The notes below the pieces were generated by a model that was not told the origin of the DNA, made no database searches, and saw only the letters and a list, made by a program, of their open reading frames with translations. The translations under genes were made by a program, and so were the position numbers. From Pimelobacter simplex (lineage in GTDB: Bacteria; Actinomycetota; Actinomycetes; Propionibacteriales; Nocardioidaceae), in NCBI RefSeq assembly GCF_900114845.1, contig NZ_FOUK01000002.1, forward strand, positions 434,001 through 498,000: a stretch of DNA of 64,000 bases, in the 5' to 3' direction. Shown here piece by piece: positions 56,806-64,000 of this stretch (positions are counted from its first letter, which is position 1; the number at the start of each line of letters is the position of its first letter).

Positions 56806-57750
56806 TCAGTCCTCGTCGGACTCGCCGCGGAAGATCGCGCCGAGCTGGCGGCCGCTGCGGGCGGCGGCCTCGGTGCTCTCCGTGGTCTCGGTGGTCTCGG
56901 TCTCCGGCTCCGCCTCGGCCTCGGCCTCCGGCTCGGGCTCGGGCTCGGGCTCGGTCGCCTTGGCCGGCTCGGGCTCGGGCACGGGCACCGGCGGGTTGCG
57001 CCGGGTCTCCTCGAGCAGCGCGTCGATGGCCTGCAGCTGGTCCTTGACCGCGGCCATCGCCAGGTCGAGGGCGTGCGCCACGTCGGCCATCGAGGACTGC
57101 AGACCCGTCCCGAGGTCGGCTGCCTGGTGCAGCACCTCGCGGGCCCGGCCGCGGATCTCCTCGGCGTCGCGGGCCCCGCGGGCCGCCGCCTCGCCGACGT
57201 AGAGCCGGGCGGTCTGCTCGGCCTCGGCCATCGCGGCGCGCATCGCCTCGGTGCGGATGTTCTCCGCGTCGCGCTCGGCCTCCTTGGTCAGCGTGTCGGT
57301 GGCGACCTCGACCCGGGCGCGCTGGGCCTTGACCCACTCGATCGCCTCGAACCGGGTCCGCTCGGCCTCCGCGGCCGCGTCGGCCCGGACCCGGTCGGCG
57401 ACGTCGGTGGCCTCGACGACGATCTGCTCGGCCTGCTCGGTGGCGTCGTTGCGCGCCTGCGCGGCCATGGTGAGCATCTCCTGCGCCTGCTGCTGCGCGT
57501 CCCGGGTCGCACGCAGGGTCGCGGCGTGCTCGGTGACCGACAGCGGCGCGGGCGCCTCCGCGGGCGGCTCCGCCGGCGGGGCGGACGGCGGTGCGGACGG
57601 CGGCGCCGTGGGCGGTGCCGTCGGGGCCGGGGTGGCCGGGGTGGCCGGCGCCTCGGGCGCGGACTCGCTCCCCTGGAGCTCGGCCAGGACGTCGTCGAAG
57701 GCCGCGGCGGCCTGGGTGGCGCGGTCGCCGGAGCGAGGTCGGTTGAACAT
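56806..57750 (-). CDS. coiled-coil protein of polysaccharide locus (B)
   Basis: The 314-residue product has a short N-terminus (MFNRPRSGDRATQAAAAFDDVLAEL), a Pro/Ala linker (residues 35-75), a long Ala/Glu/Arg coiled coil (residues about 75-230; ATRDAQQQAQEMLTMAAQAR, DRVRADAAAEAERTRFEAIEW) and a Pro/Glu-rich acidic tail ending SGRQLGAIFRGESDED. It is cytoplasmic. The MFxRxR start and the AEA/ARI helix style resemble protein A at 47684-48319, so they may be related. It sits between the phosphoglycosyl transferase and a glycosyltransferase. It may be a scaffold for the assembly enzymes, which is inference. Confidence 0.78.
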   Translation of the reverse strand: MFNRPRSGDRATQAAAAFDDVLAELQGSESAPEAPATPATPAPTAPPTAPPSAPPSAPPAEPPAEAPAPLSVTEHAATLRATRDAQQQAQEMLTMAAQARNDATEQAEQIVVEATDVADRVRADAAAEAERTRFEAIEWVKAQRARVEVATDTLTKEAERDAENIRTEAMRAAMAEAEQTARLYVGEAAARGARDAEEIRGRAREVLHQAADLGTGLQSSMADVAHALDLAMAAVKDQLQAIDALLEETRRNPPVPVPEPEPAKATEPEPEPEPEAEAEAEPETETTETTESTEAAARSGRQLGAIFRGESDED

Positions 57751-57774
57751 CGTGGGGTCTCCTCGGTTGGTGGG

Positions 57775-58476
57775 TCAGTAGGCGCCGCGCGCGCGAAGGA
57801 CCGCCGGGACGGTGCGGAGCAGGATCCGCAGGTCCAGCGCGAGCGAGCGGTGGTCGATGTAGTGCAGGTCGAGGTCGACGGCGTCGTCCCAGGCCAGGTC
57901 GCTGCGACCGCTGACCTGGGCCAGCCCGGTCACGCCCGGGCGCACGGCACAGCGGCGGTGCTCGCGCGGCACGAACCGCGCCACCTCGCGCGGTGTCGTG
58001 GGGCGCGGGCCGACGAGCGCCATCGTCCCGTTGAGGACGTTCCACAGCTGCGGCAGCTCGTCGAGCGAGGTCCGGCGGAGCCAGCGGCCGACCGGGGTCA
58101 CCCGCGGGTCGCGGCGCAGCTTGTCGAGCGGACCGGAGCCGTCGTTCGCGACGGCGAACAGCGCCTCGGCCCGGGCGGCGGCGTCGCGGCGCATGGTGCG
58201 GAACTTGAGCACCACGAACGGGCGGCCGCCGTGACCGATCCGCTCCTGGCGGAAGAGCACCGGACCGCGACTGGTGCCCACGACGAGCAGCGCGACGAGC
58301 AGCAGGAGCGGCGCCAGGAGCAGCAGCGCGGCCGCGGCGAACGTCCACTCGAGGACCCGGCGGGTCCGCCCGTGGTCGAGGACCTCGAGCACCAGTGCCG
58401 GGGCGGGCGCCGGCGGCGCGGCCGGGGCCCGGTGCGGCGGCGAGAGGACGGAGGCCGGCTCCGGCAGGGCGCTCAT
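57775..58476 (-). CDS. phosphoglycosyl transferase (bacterial sugar transferase)
   Basis: The 233-residue product is the short, monotopic type. A Pro/Ala-rich N-terminus precedes one re-entrant membrane helix (VLEWTFAAAALLLLAPLLLLVALLVVG) and the catalytic domain: GPVLFRQERIGHGGRPFVVLKFRTMR, LRRDPRVTPVGRWLRRTSLDELPQLWNVLNGTMALVGPRP, RPGVTGLAQVSGRS. The Asp-Glu pair in TSLDELPQ is the catalytic dyad. It moves a phospho-sugar from a nucleotide to polyprenyl phosphate, the first committed step for this polysaccharide. The ATG overlaps the upstream coiled-coil gene stop (ATGA). Confidence 0.94.
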   Translation of the reverse strand: MSALPEPASVLSPPHRAPAAPPAPAPALVLEVLDHGRTRRVLEWTFAAAALLLLAPLLLLVALLVVGTSRGPVLFRQERIGHGGRPFVVLKFRTMRRDAAARAEALFAVANDGSGPLDKLRRDPRVTPVGRWLRRTSLDELPQLWNVLNGTMALVGPRPTTPREVARFVPREHRRCAVRPGVTGLAQVSGRSDLAWDDAVDLDLHYIDHRSLALDLRILLRTVPAVLRARGAY

Positions 58477-58877
58477 GGCTCCGCCCGGTCCGGGACGCCC
58501 AGGTCGGCGAGCCCCGCGGCCCGCAGCTCGACCCGGTACGCCTCGCGCACGGTCGCCATCAGCCGGTCCGCCTCGTCGAGCCGCGAGCTGAGCACGGTCA
58601 GCCCCGCGTGCCGCAGCGAGTCGGCGTGCCCGAGCGCCTCGCTGACGATGCCGCGGGCCTCCCGGTCGGCCTCGGCGAGCTTCTCGGTGGTCAGCCGCAG
58701 CGTCATGGAGCGCAGCCGCTGGACCTCCTTGGTGACCAGGCGCAGCAGCCGCGCGGCCTCCGCAGGGTCGACGACGGCGGCGTGCTCGAGCCGCTCCAGG
58801 AGGCGGTCGATCTCCCGGTGCGGGAGAAAGGCGGGCCAGTCCGGGGCCGGGTTCGAGTCGCTGTCAGGCTGCGTCAC
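58473..58877 (-). CDS. coiled-coil protein of polysaccharide locus (C)
   Basis: The 134-residue product, from a GTG at 58877, is helical: REIDRLLERLEHAAVVDPAEAARLLRLVTKEVQRLRSMTLRLTTEKLAEADREARGIVSEALGHADSLRH. It is cytoplasmic and resembles proteins A and B in composition. It is the first gene of the polysaccharide operon and overlaps the phosphoglycosyl transferase start. No clear ribosome-binding site is visible before the GTG. I do not recognise the family. Co-translation with the initiating enzyme suggests the two products act together. Confidence 0.7.
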   Translation of the reverse strand: MTQPDSDSNPAPDWPAFLPHREIDRLLERLEHAAVVDPAEAARLLRLVTKEVQRLRSMTLRLTTEKLAEADREARGIVSEALGHADSLRHAGLTVLSSRLDEADRLMATVREAYRVELRAAGLADLGVPDRAEP

Positions 58878-58918
58878 ACAGCACAGGTGCGGGTCCGGGT
58901 GGTGGTTGATCCACCGAT

Positions 58919-58935
58919 CCGGAAGTTTTTTCCGG
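58919..58935. promoter_or_regulatory. inverted repeat between CHAT gene and polysaccharide operon
   Basis: CCGGAA (58919-58924) and TTCCGG (58930-58935) are perfect arms around GTTTT. It lies in the 75-bp gap between the CHAT gene stop and the first polysaccharide gene. It could be a terminator of the CHAT operon or part of the next promoter. Confidence 0.35.
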
Positions 58936-58952
58936 GGACTTCCCGCGAGGCC

Positions 58953-61541
58953 TCAGGAGCCGGGCGTGAAGTAGCGGAACGCCGCCCAGTGGTAGGGGTG
59001 CGGATGGGTCCGCGCGACCGCCCGGCGGGCCGCGCCGAGCGCCGTCCGCGGGGGGTCCCCGGCCGCGATCCGCTCGTAGAAGCGGGCCATCAGGGTGACC
59101 GTGACGGCGTCGTCGACCGGCCACAGCGAGGCGACGACGCCCGCCGCCCCGGCGCTCAGGCACGCCCAGGCCAGGCCGATCGGGCGCTGCAGGTCGTCGG
59201 CGGCGCGACCCGACCCGCAGGCGCTGAGCACCACGACCCGGCCCCTCATGTCGAAGCGTCCGTCGACCAGCTCGGCCGCGGTCAGCCAGCCGTCGCCCAG
59301 GCGCAGCGCCGAGAAGAGCGGGTTGCCGGCGTGGAAGCGCCCGTGCGCGGCGACGTGGACGACGTCGGCCGAGCGCATCCGCCGGGCCAGCGCGAGCGCC
59401 GTCGCGGCGGCACCGACCCGGATCTCGGAGCGGACCAGGGTGGCCGCGATCATCGCGGCCTCCGTCGCGATCGCCGGTGCCTGGTCGTCGGGGACGGCGA
59501 GGACGAGCACCCGGAGGGCGTCCGGGTGGGACCACGGGCCGGCGTCGGCGTCGGCCAGGTCGAGCGGGCACGGGTCGCCGGCCCCGGTCAGCTGCCGGTG
59601 CCAGGGACCGCCGACGTCGAGCAGCGCGTCGAAGGGGACGCCGAGCAGGTGCCGGTGCGCGGCGACGGGCACGGCGTCGTGGCCGACGTCGGCGAGGAGG
59701 TCCTCGAGCGGCAGCACGAGCTGCCCGTAGAGGGCGTCGAGCGACGGCGACGTCGCGGAGGTGGCGCCGACCACCGAGACGAGGTGGCACTCCTGCTGCC
59801 AGGCGGCGACGAGCCGGGCGGTCTCCCGGCCGGCGCCGGGCAACCGGCGCACGTGCACCTGCCCCTCGCGGATCACGAACGCGATCACGTCGGCGCCGCT
59901 GACGTAGAGCTCGAGGGCCGGGCCCTCGGGGACGGGCGGCAGGTCCGGCGGTGCGGTGGGCCGGGCGGTCCCCGCGCGGCGGCGGGCGGACTCGATGAGG
60001 CTGTCGACGTCGGCCGCGGAGACGGCGGCCTCGTCGACCTGCCACCCCAGGGCGTGCCCGCGCAGGGTGGCGAACGCGCTGGCCTTCGCGCTGCTCACCC
60101 GCTGCCAGGCCTCGATCAGGGCCCCGTGGCCGCCGTCCTCGAGGAGGACGTCGATGAGCTGGTCGCTCGCCTCGGCGAGCAGGCCGCCGTGCCGGCCGCC
60201 GATCCGCGGGCGCTGCACCAGCAGGTGGCCCATCTCGCAGGCCGCGCGCAGCTCCTCGGCGGCCTGCTTGGTGCAGCCGGACTCCTGGAGGCGGCGGGCG
60301 CGGACCATCCGCAGCTCGAGCCGCAGCTCGGGCTGACCGAGCCGGTCGACCTCGGCGGAGGCGGCGGCGATCCGCGCCTCGGCGTCGTCGGGGTCGCGGG
60401 TGGCGCGGGCCAGCAGGATCGCGGCCCGGACCCGGGTGGTGTCGGTGACGGTGTCGTCCTGGAGCAGCCGGCCCAGGAGCAGCTGCGCCGCGTCGCGCTG
60501 CTCGGCCCCGCGGGCGAGCAGGATCCGCGCCTCGTCGCGGACGACCACGTCGCCGCACTCGGTGGCGAGCTGCTCGGCGGCGGTGAGGGCGTGCCGGGCG
60601 AGATCGGTCCGGCCGAGGCGCTGCGCGGCGACGGCGCACACGAGCTCGGCCCGGGCGCAGGCCGCGATCCGGCCCGACGCCCAGAAGGCGTCGCGCGCGG
60701 CGCGGCCGCGCTCGTAGGCCTCCTCGGCCAGGCCGACGCCCAGCTGCGCCTCGGCCAGCGCCCGGTCGCGCTCGCCGAGGCCGCTGCCGAGCTCAATGAG
60801 CTCCGGGCCCACCCGCTCCAGCAGCACCATCGCCGAGACCGGGCTGCCGGCCGCGGCGAGCGCCTCGGCGATCGGGACGACGGCCGCGGCGGCGAGCCGG
60901 GTCGCGCCCACGGCCAGCGCCTCGCGGCGCGCGTCGCAGAGCAGCTCGATGGCCCGGTGCACCAGCCCGTCGGCGACGAGCACCTGTCCCCGGCGCAACG
61001 CGATCCGGGCGACCTCGTAGCGGTCGCCGAGCCGGCGGGCGAGGTCGTCGGAGAGGTCGAAGTGGCGCACCGCGCTCGCCAGGTCGCCGGTCGCGGCGTG
61101 CGCGCTGCCGAGCTGCTGGTGGGCGGTGAGGTGGAGCCGCGTCGCCAGCTCCTCGTCGACCGCGCTGCCCTGCTCGATGCCGGTGAGGATCCGCTGGACG
61201 ACGAGGATCACGTCGGCGTACTCCCCCGCCGCGAGCATCACGTCGGTGCGCCCGAGCATCGCCTCGCGGGCCTCGAGCGAGCGCCCGGCGGCGAGCCACG
61301 CCATCCGGGAGAGCTGGTAGCCGGTGATCGCGCCGAGCAGGTCGCCACGGTCGAGGCAGAGCCCACCCCGGATCCCCTCGAGCCGGCCCCGGTGCTCGTG
61401 GTCGTGCTCCCGGTCGGCCAGCGCCGCGGCCTCGTCGAGGAGCACGGCGCAGCCCTCGAGGTCGCTGCGGCGCAGCACCTCCGCCTCGTCGATCAGCCTC
61501 GTGAGCGCATGCTCGCGAGCGTCGACCACCTCGACGACCAC
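58953..61541 (-). CDS. TPR-CHAT protein (caspase-like peptidase fold)
   Basis: The 862-residue product has a long helical-repeat N-terminal part (residues 1 to about 480) of TPR type, for example AHQQLGSAHAATGDLASAVRHFDLSDDLARRLGD. A C-terminal CHAT domain (about 560-862) follows. The catalytic His is in DVVHVAAHGRFHAGNPLFSALRLG and the Cys in VVVLSACGSGRAADDLQRPIGLAWACLSAGAAGVVASLWPVDD, the pattern of caspase-like clan CD peptidases. It is cytoplasmic, and both catalytic residues are intact. It follows an anti-sigma-like gene by 13 bp in the operon of an ECF-type sigma factor. Target proteins are unknown; cleavage of a regulator is plausible. Confidence 0.9.
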   Translation of the reverse strand: MVVEVVDAREHALTRLIDEAEVLRRSDLEGCAVLLDEAAALADREHDHEHRGRLEGIRGGLCLDRGDLLGAITGYQLSRMAWLAAGRSLEAREAMLGRTDVMLAAGEYADVILVVQRILTGIEQGSAVDEELATRLHLTAHQQLGSAHAATGDLASAVRHFDLSDDLARRLGDRYEVARIALRRGQVLVADGLVHRAIELLCDARREALAVGATRLAAAAVVPIAEALAAAGSPVSAMVLLERVGPELIELGSGLGERDRALAEAQLGVGLAEEAYERGRAARDAFWASGRIAACARAELVCAVAAQRLGRTDLARHALTAAEQLATECGDVVVRDEARILLARGAEQRDAAQLLLGRLLQDDTVTDTTRVRAAILLARATRDPDDAEARIAAASAEVDRLGQPELRLELRMVRARRLQESGCTKQAAEELRAACEMGHLLVQRPRIGGRHGGLLAEASDQLIDVLLEDGGHGALIEAWQRVSSAKASAFATLRGHALGWQVDEAAVSAADVDSLIESARRRAGTARPTAPPDLPPVPEGPALELYVSGADVIAFVIREGQVHVRRLPGAGRETARLVAAWQQECHLVSVVGATSATSPSLDALYGQLVLPLEDLLADVGHDAVPVAAHRHLLGVPFDALLDVGGPWHRQLTGAGDPCPLDLADADAGPWSHPDALRVLVLAVPDDQAPAIATEAAMIAATLVRSEIRVGAAATALALARRMRSADVVHVAAHGRFHAGNPLFSALRLGDGWLTAAELVDGRFDMRGRVVVLSACGSGRAADDLQRPIGLAWACLSAGAAGVVASLWPVDDAVTVTLMARFYERIAAGDPPRTALGAARRAVARTHPHPYHWAAFRYFTPGS

Positions 61542-61554
61542 GGGCGGACCGCGC

Positions 61555-62151
61555 TCAGGCCTGGGCCAGGTCGAGCGTGGCGCTGACCCGCACGTCGCGC
61601 ACGGCGATGCGCAGCTCGTCGATGGTGACCGGCACCTGGGTGAGCTCGAAGCGGCCGTCGGCCGTGGTGCGCGCCCGCCGCCGGACCGCGCCGGCCTCGA
61701 GCAGCGTGACGTCGGCCGCCGCGGAGCCGTCGTCGAGCAGCAGCAGCCCGTGCAGGTCCACCTCGCCCCCGCCCGCCCGCCGGACCTCGACCACGAACCG
61801 TCCGTGCTCGGTCTCGAACGCCAGGTGGGTGTGGTCGAGGAGGTCGGCCGACCGGGTCCCGGTCATCGCCTCGCGGGTGTCGTAGAGCAGGCGGGCGCTG
61901 GCCCAGCGCACCTCGGGCGGCAGGTTCGACGCGTCGTCGAAGAGCGCCCGCAGCCGGGCGCTCAGCGCGGGCGGCGGCGTCTCGAGCGGCAGCCGCCGGG
62001 CGTCGGCGAGGAACTGCGTCATCCACGCCGCGGCGTCGGCCGAGCTGTCGTCGGCGGCCACGACGGCGGCCACCCGGTCGGCCTGCTCGTCGGAGAGCCG
62101 GCCCTCGATCCAGTCGACGATCTCGGTGAACGTCGGGCGCCGGGTCACCAT
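61555..62151 (-). CDS. putative anti-sigma factor-like protein
   Basis: The 198-residue product has an N-terminal helical region like anti-sigma domains (FTEIVDWIEGRLSDEQADRVAAVVAADDSSADAAAWMTQFL) with no zinc-binding HxxxCxxC, and a beta-rich C-terminal part (HLAFETEHGRFVVEVRR, LLLLDDGSAAADVTLLEAGAVRRRARTTADGRFELTQVPV) like an Ig or carboxypeptidase-regulatory fold. There is no membrane segment. It overlaps the sigma factor gene by 7 bp and precedes the CHAT gene by 13 bp. The gene order strongly suggests it controls the sigma factor, but the sequence alone does not prove it. Confidence 0.65.
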   Translation of the reverse strand: MVTRRPTFTEIVDWIEGRLSDEQADRVAAVVAADDSSADAAAWMTQFLADARRLPLETPPPALSARLRALFDDASNLPPEVRWASARLLYDTREAMTGTRSADLLDHTHLAFETEHGRFVVEVRRAGGGEVDLHGLLLLDDGSAAADVTLLEAGAVRRRARTTADGRFELTQVPVTIDELRIAVRDVRVSATLDLAQA

Positions 62152-62801
62152 GCCTCGTCCTCCGTGAGGATCGCGCGCAGCTTCTCCAGGCAGCGCCCAC
62201 GCAGCGGGCCGATGCCGCCGATCGAGCGTCCGAACCGCGCCGCGATCTCAGCGTAGCTGGGCGACTCGGGGTCGAGGTAGAGCGCCTCGAGCAGGCTGCG
62301 GCAGGTGCCGCCCAGCTCGGCCAGCCCGTCGTGCAGGGCGAGGACGGCCGCCCAGTCCTCGGACGAGTCGTCGACGATGTCGGGCGCCTGCTCGAGCTGG
62401 ACGTCGCGCCGGCTGAGGTTGCGCACCCGCCACGCCTGGCGCCGGGTCACGGTCATCAGCCACGACGCCAGCCGCTCCTCGTCGCGGAGCCGGCCGAGGG
62501 CGTCGAGCAGGGCGACGAAGGTGCCCTGGGTGACGTCGGCGGCGTCCTCCTCGGAGAGACCGTTGCGGCGCGCGACCGAGTAGACGAGCCGCTCGTAGCG
62601 GGTGACGAGCAGGTTCCACGCCTCGCCGTCCCGGCGCCGGCAGCGCTCCAGCAGCTCGGCGTCGGTGGGCTCGGCGACCTGGACGCGAGAGGCGCGGGGC
62701 GGGCGCAGCGGGATCACGGTGGCCGAGGAAGGGTGGCTCGGCCGGTCGGGCACGCCGTCAGGATCGGGCGCTGCCAGTGCTTCGGAGGACCGGGACGTCA
62801 T
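62145..62801 (-). CDS. ECF-type sigma factor of the CHAT operon
   Basis: The 218-residue product starts MTSRSSEALAAPD, then region 2 (DAELLERCRRRDGEAWNLLVTRYERLVYSVARRNGLSEEDAADVTQGTFVALLDAL) and RLASWLMTVTRRQAWRVRN, and region 4 (LEALYLDPESPSYAEIAARFGRSIGGIGPLRGRCLEKLRAIL). This is the two-domain ECF layout. The N-terminal 55 residues are Pro-rich and unstructured. The ATG at 62801 is preferred; an in-frame start at 62960 would add low-complexity sequence. It would direct RNA polymerase to its own operon and perhaps the polysaccharide genes. A GGAACC at 62878-62873 on the minus strand may be a -35 element, but no clear -10 is seen. Confidence 0.88.
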   Translation of the reverse strand: MTSRSSEALAAPDPDGVPDRPSHPSSATVIPLRPPRASRVQVAEPTDAELLERCRRRDGEAWNLLVTRYERLVYSVARRNGLSEEDAADVTQGTFVALLDALGRLRDEERLASWLMTVTRRQAWRVRNLSRRDVQLEQAPDIVDDSSEDWAAVLALHDGLAELGGTCRSLLEALYLDPESPSYAEIAARFGRSIGGIGPLRGRCLEKLRAILTEDEAW

Positions 62802-63044
62802 CGTGGGTATCGACTTTCGGGTGCGGGAGCCGGAGCGCGATCGGCGCGTGGCTCCCTGCGCGGGTCGACCGTGGTTCCGAGTGTCCTCGGCCGGGTCGGC
62901 CCGCGACTGCTGGTGGGCTGGTGGGCTGTGGAGCTGGGGAGCGGTCCCGAGTCCGCTCATCTCCAGAACGCCCGCCCGCGCTCCCCCGTCACGCAGGGGG
63001 GCGGCGGCGTTCTCATACCTGATATGCCGCGCCGGGACGGCGGA

Positions 63045-64000
63045 TCACCGGCCGGCTCGCGCGGTCGCGGCTCTGTCCAGACCTGCCCGGAACCGGCCGT
63101 ACGACGCCAGCTCGGCGCGCACCGGATCGAGCACCTGGGTGCGCAGCACGCGGGCGATCACGCGGCCGCTCTCGTCGTCCGTGCGGGCCTCGGGCAGGTC
63201 GGCGCCCGCACCGCGCGTCCGCCCCGCGACGTGGGCGCCGAGGGCGAGCGCGACACCCGCCGCCAGCAGCGCGGCCCCGGCCGCCGTGCCGGCGCCGGTG
63301 ACGAGCAGGACGAGGCCGGCCGCGGCGGCCACCAGGCCGGCGGCACGGGCCAGGGCCCACGGGCCGCGCACCTGGCCCCCGGACCGGGGCTCGGGTGCGG
63401 GCTCGGGCAGTGCGGCGAGCTCGGCGTCGAGCCGGTCGGCGGTGCGGTCGAGGTGGGCGGTGGCGGCGGCACGGACCGGCGCGCCCCACGCCGCGGTCAG
63501 GTCCCGGGCGAGGTCGTCGGCGAGCGAGCGGACCGCGGCGTTGACCGCCGAGCGGTCGACCGGACCGCGACGCCGGGCGCCGGCCGCCTGCGCGACCCGG
63601 CGCTCCAGGTCCGCGACCCACACGTCGGGGATCGTGCCGGACGCGTCCCCCGCCGCGGCGCGCAGCCGCTCGGCGGCGGCGCTCACGTCGGCGAGCGCCC
63701 GCCGCTCGGCATTGCGGTTCTCCTCGACCCGGCGCACGATCGCGGTGCGCAGCTCGTCGATGCCCAGGCCGTGCCGGGCACTGACCCCGAGGATCCGCGG
63801 GTCGCGCATGCCGTCGGCCACCAGCACCTTGCGCACGTCGCGCAGCAGGTCGGGCCGGACCTCCTCCGGCACCGTGTCGAGGTGGTTGAGCACCACCATG
63901 GTCACGTCGCGGTGCCCGGCCAGGGGGCGCAGGAACCGCTGGTGGATCGCCGCATCGGCGTACTTCTGCGGGTCGACCACCCAGATCAGCGCGTCGGCCA
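63045..64000 (-). CDS. membrane GTPase, N-terminal part beyond window
   Basis: About 318 C-terminal residues are visible. They include the end of a G domain (ADALIWVVDPQKYAD, MVVLNHLDTV as the NKxD-like motif, ILGVSARHGLGIDEL), a long helical region (AERLRAAAGDASGTIPDVWVADLERRV) and a membrane hairpin (LARAAGLVAAAAGLVLLVTGAGTAAGAALLAAGVALALGAHVAGR), then a short tail. It resembles YfjP/dynamin-like membrane GTPases of actinobacteria. The start and the P-loop are to the right of base 64000. The 243-bp gap to the sigma factor start (62802-63044) holds no gene that I can support. Confidence 0.82.
   Translation of the reverse strand, partial: ADALIWVVDPQKYADAAIHQRFLRPLAGHRDVTMVVLNHLDTVPEEVRPDLLRDVRKVLVADGMRDPRILGVSARHGLGIDELRTAIVRRVEENRNAERRALADVSAAAERLRAAAGDASGTIPDVWVADLERRVAQAAGARRRGPVDRSAVNAAVRSLADDLARDLTAAWGAPVRAAATAHLDRTADRLDAELAALPEPAPEPRSGGQVRGPWALARAAGLVAAAAGLVLLVTGAGTAAGAALLAAGVALALGAHVAGRTRGAGADLPEARTDDESGRVIARVLRTQVLDPVRAELASYGRFRAGLDRAATARAGR

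Noticed and set aside
62840..62880. Autoregulatory ECF promoter upstream of the sigma factor
   Set aside because: A GGAACC -35-like element is present, but no convincing -10 follows at 16-17 bp, so I did not list it as a feature.
1..64000. Mobile elements, prophage or genomic island
   Set aside because: No transposase, integrase or phage gene, no attachment-site repeat at the tRNA, and composition looks even. The only tRNA is flanked by housekeeping genes.

Overview
This window is high-GC, gene-dense chromosomal DNA from an actinobacterium, most likely a Nocardioides or close relative in the Nocardioidaceae. This rests on gene content and on GTG starts and GTGA/ATGA start-stop overlaps throughout. 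Markers include a mycobacterial-type 2-oxoglutarate multifunctional enzyme (Kgd), whiB1 facing a PdtaS-type kinase, UsfX/SigF, a nickel superoxide dismutase with its maturation protease, and a 24-residue bL37-like ribosomal protein. I see no transposase, prophage, CRISPR array or rRNA.

Layout. 1-2.3 kb: soxR diverges from a quinone-oxidoreductase/MFS efflux pair across a near-consensus SoxR box. 2.4-8.2 kb: lysA and argS, a tRNA-Arg(CCG) divergent from argS, a frameshifted kptA abutting that tRNA, rnhA, and an LCP protein with a lipoprotein. 8.3-12.7 kb: kgd and two small downstream genes. 12.8-15.6 kb: an MMPL transporter and a divergent TetR regulator. 15.6-17.1 kb: three small genes, one of the acetoacetate-decarboxylase fold. 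17.2-20.2 kb: a fatty-acyl desaturase, its flavin/[2Fe-2S] reductase and a divergent FabR/DesT-like regulator, with two different palindromic operators. 20.3-26.1 kb: a secreted protein, an alpha/beta hydrolase, a DHA2 efflux pump, an oxidoreductase and malic enzyme. 26.1-28.9 kb: sodX, sodN and two paralogous lysine-rich secreted proteins. 29-31 kb: usfX-sigF, a membrane protein and whiB1. 31.2-35.9 kb: a PdtaS-like kinase, a DUF2785 protein, a TPP enzyme with an FlK-like thioesterase, and the bL37-like gene.

36-58.9 kb is one large minus-strand locus for an envelope or exopolysaccharide. Two paralogous helix-turn-helix proteins lie at its downstream end. It contains a phosphoglycosyl transferase, four glycosyltransferase genes (one a two-enzyme fusion), GalE, two flippase modules, two polymerase/ligase modules (one flippase and one ligase fused in a single protein), two chain-length proteins, a polysaccharide deacetylase, a glycoside hydrolase, a FemAB/GNAT-like transferase and three cytoplasmic coiled-coil proteins. 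Most genes overlap or nearly touch, so they look co-transcribed from right to left. A phosphoglycosyl transferase would start the lipid-linked sugar, the glycosyltransferases extend it, the flippases export it, and polymerase and chain-length proteins assemble it.

59-62.8 kb carries an ECF-type sigma factor, a small anti-sigma-like protein and an 862-residue TPR-CHAT (caspase-like) protein in one operon just upstream of the polysaccharide locus. The window ends in a truncated membrane GTPase.

The most striking non-coding signals are a 32-bp perfect palindrome repeated three times downstream of genes, a SoxR-controlled promoter that appears to give a leaderless mRNA, and a kptA Shine-Dalgarno sequence lying inside a tRNA acceptor stem.
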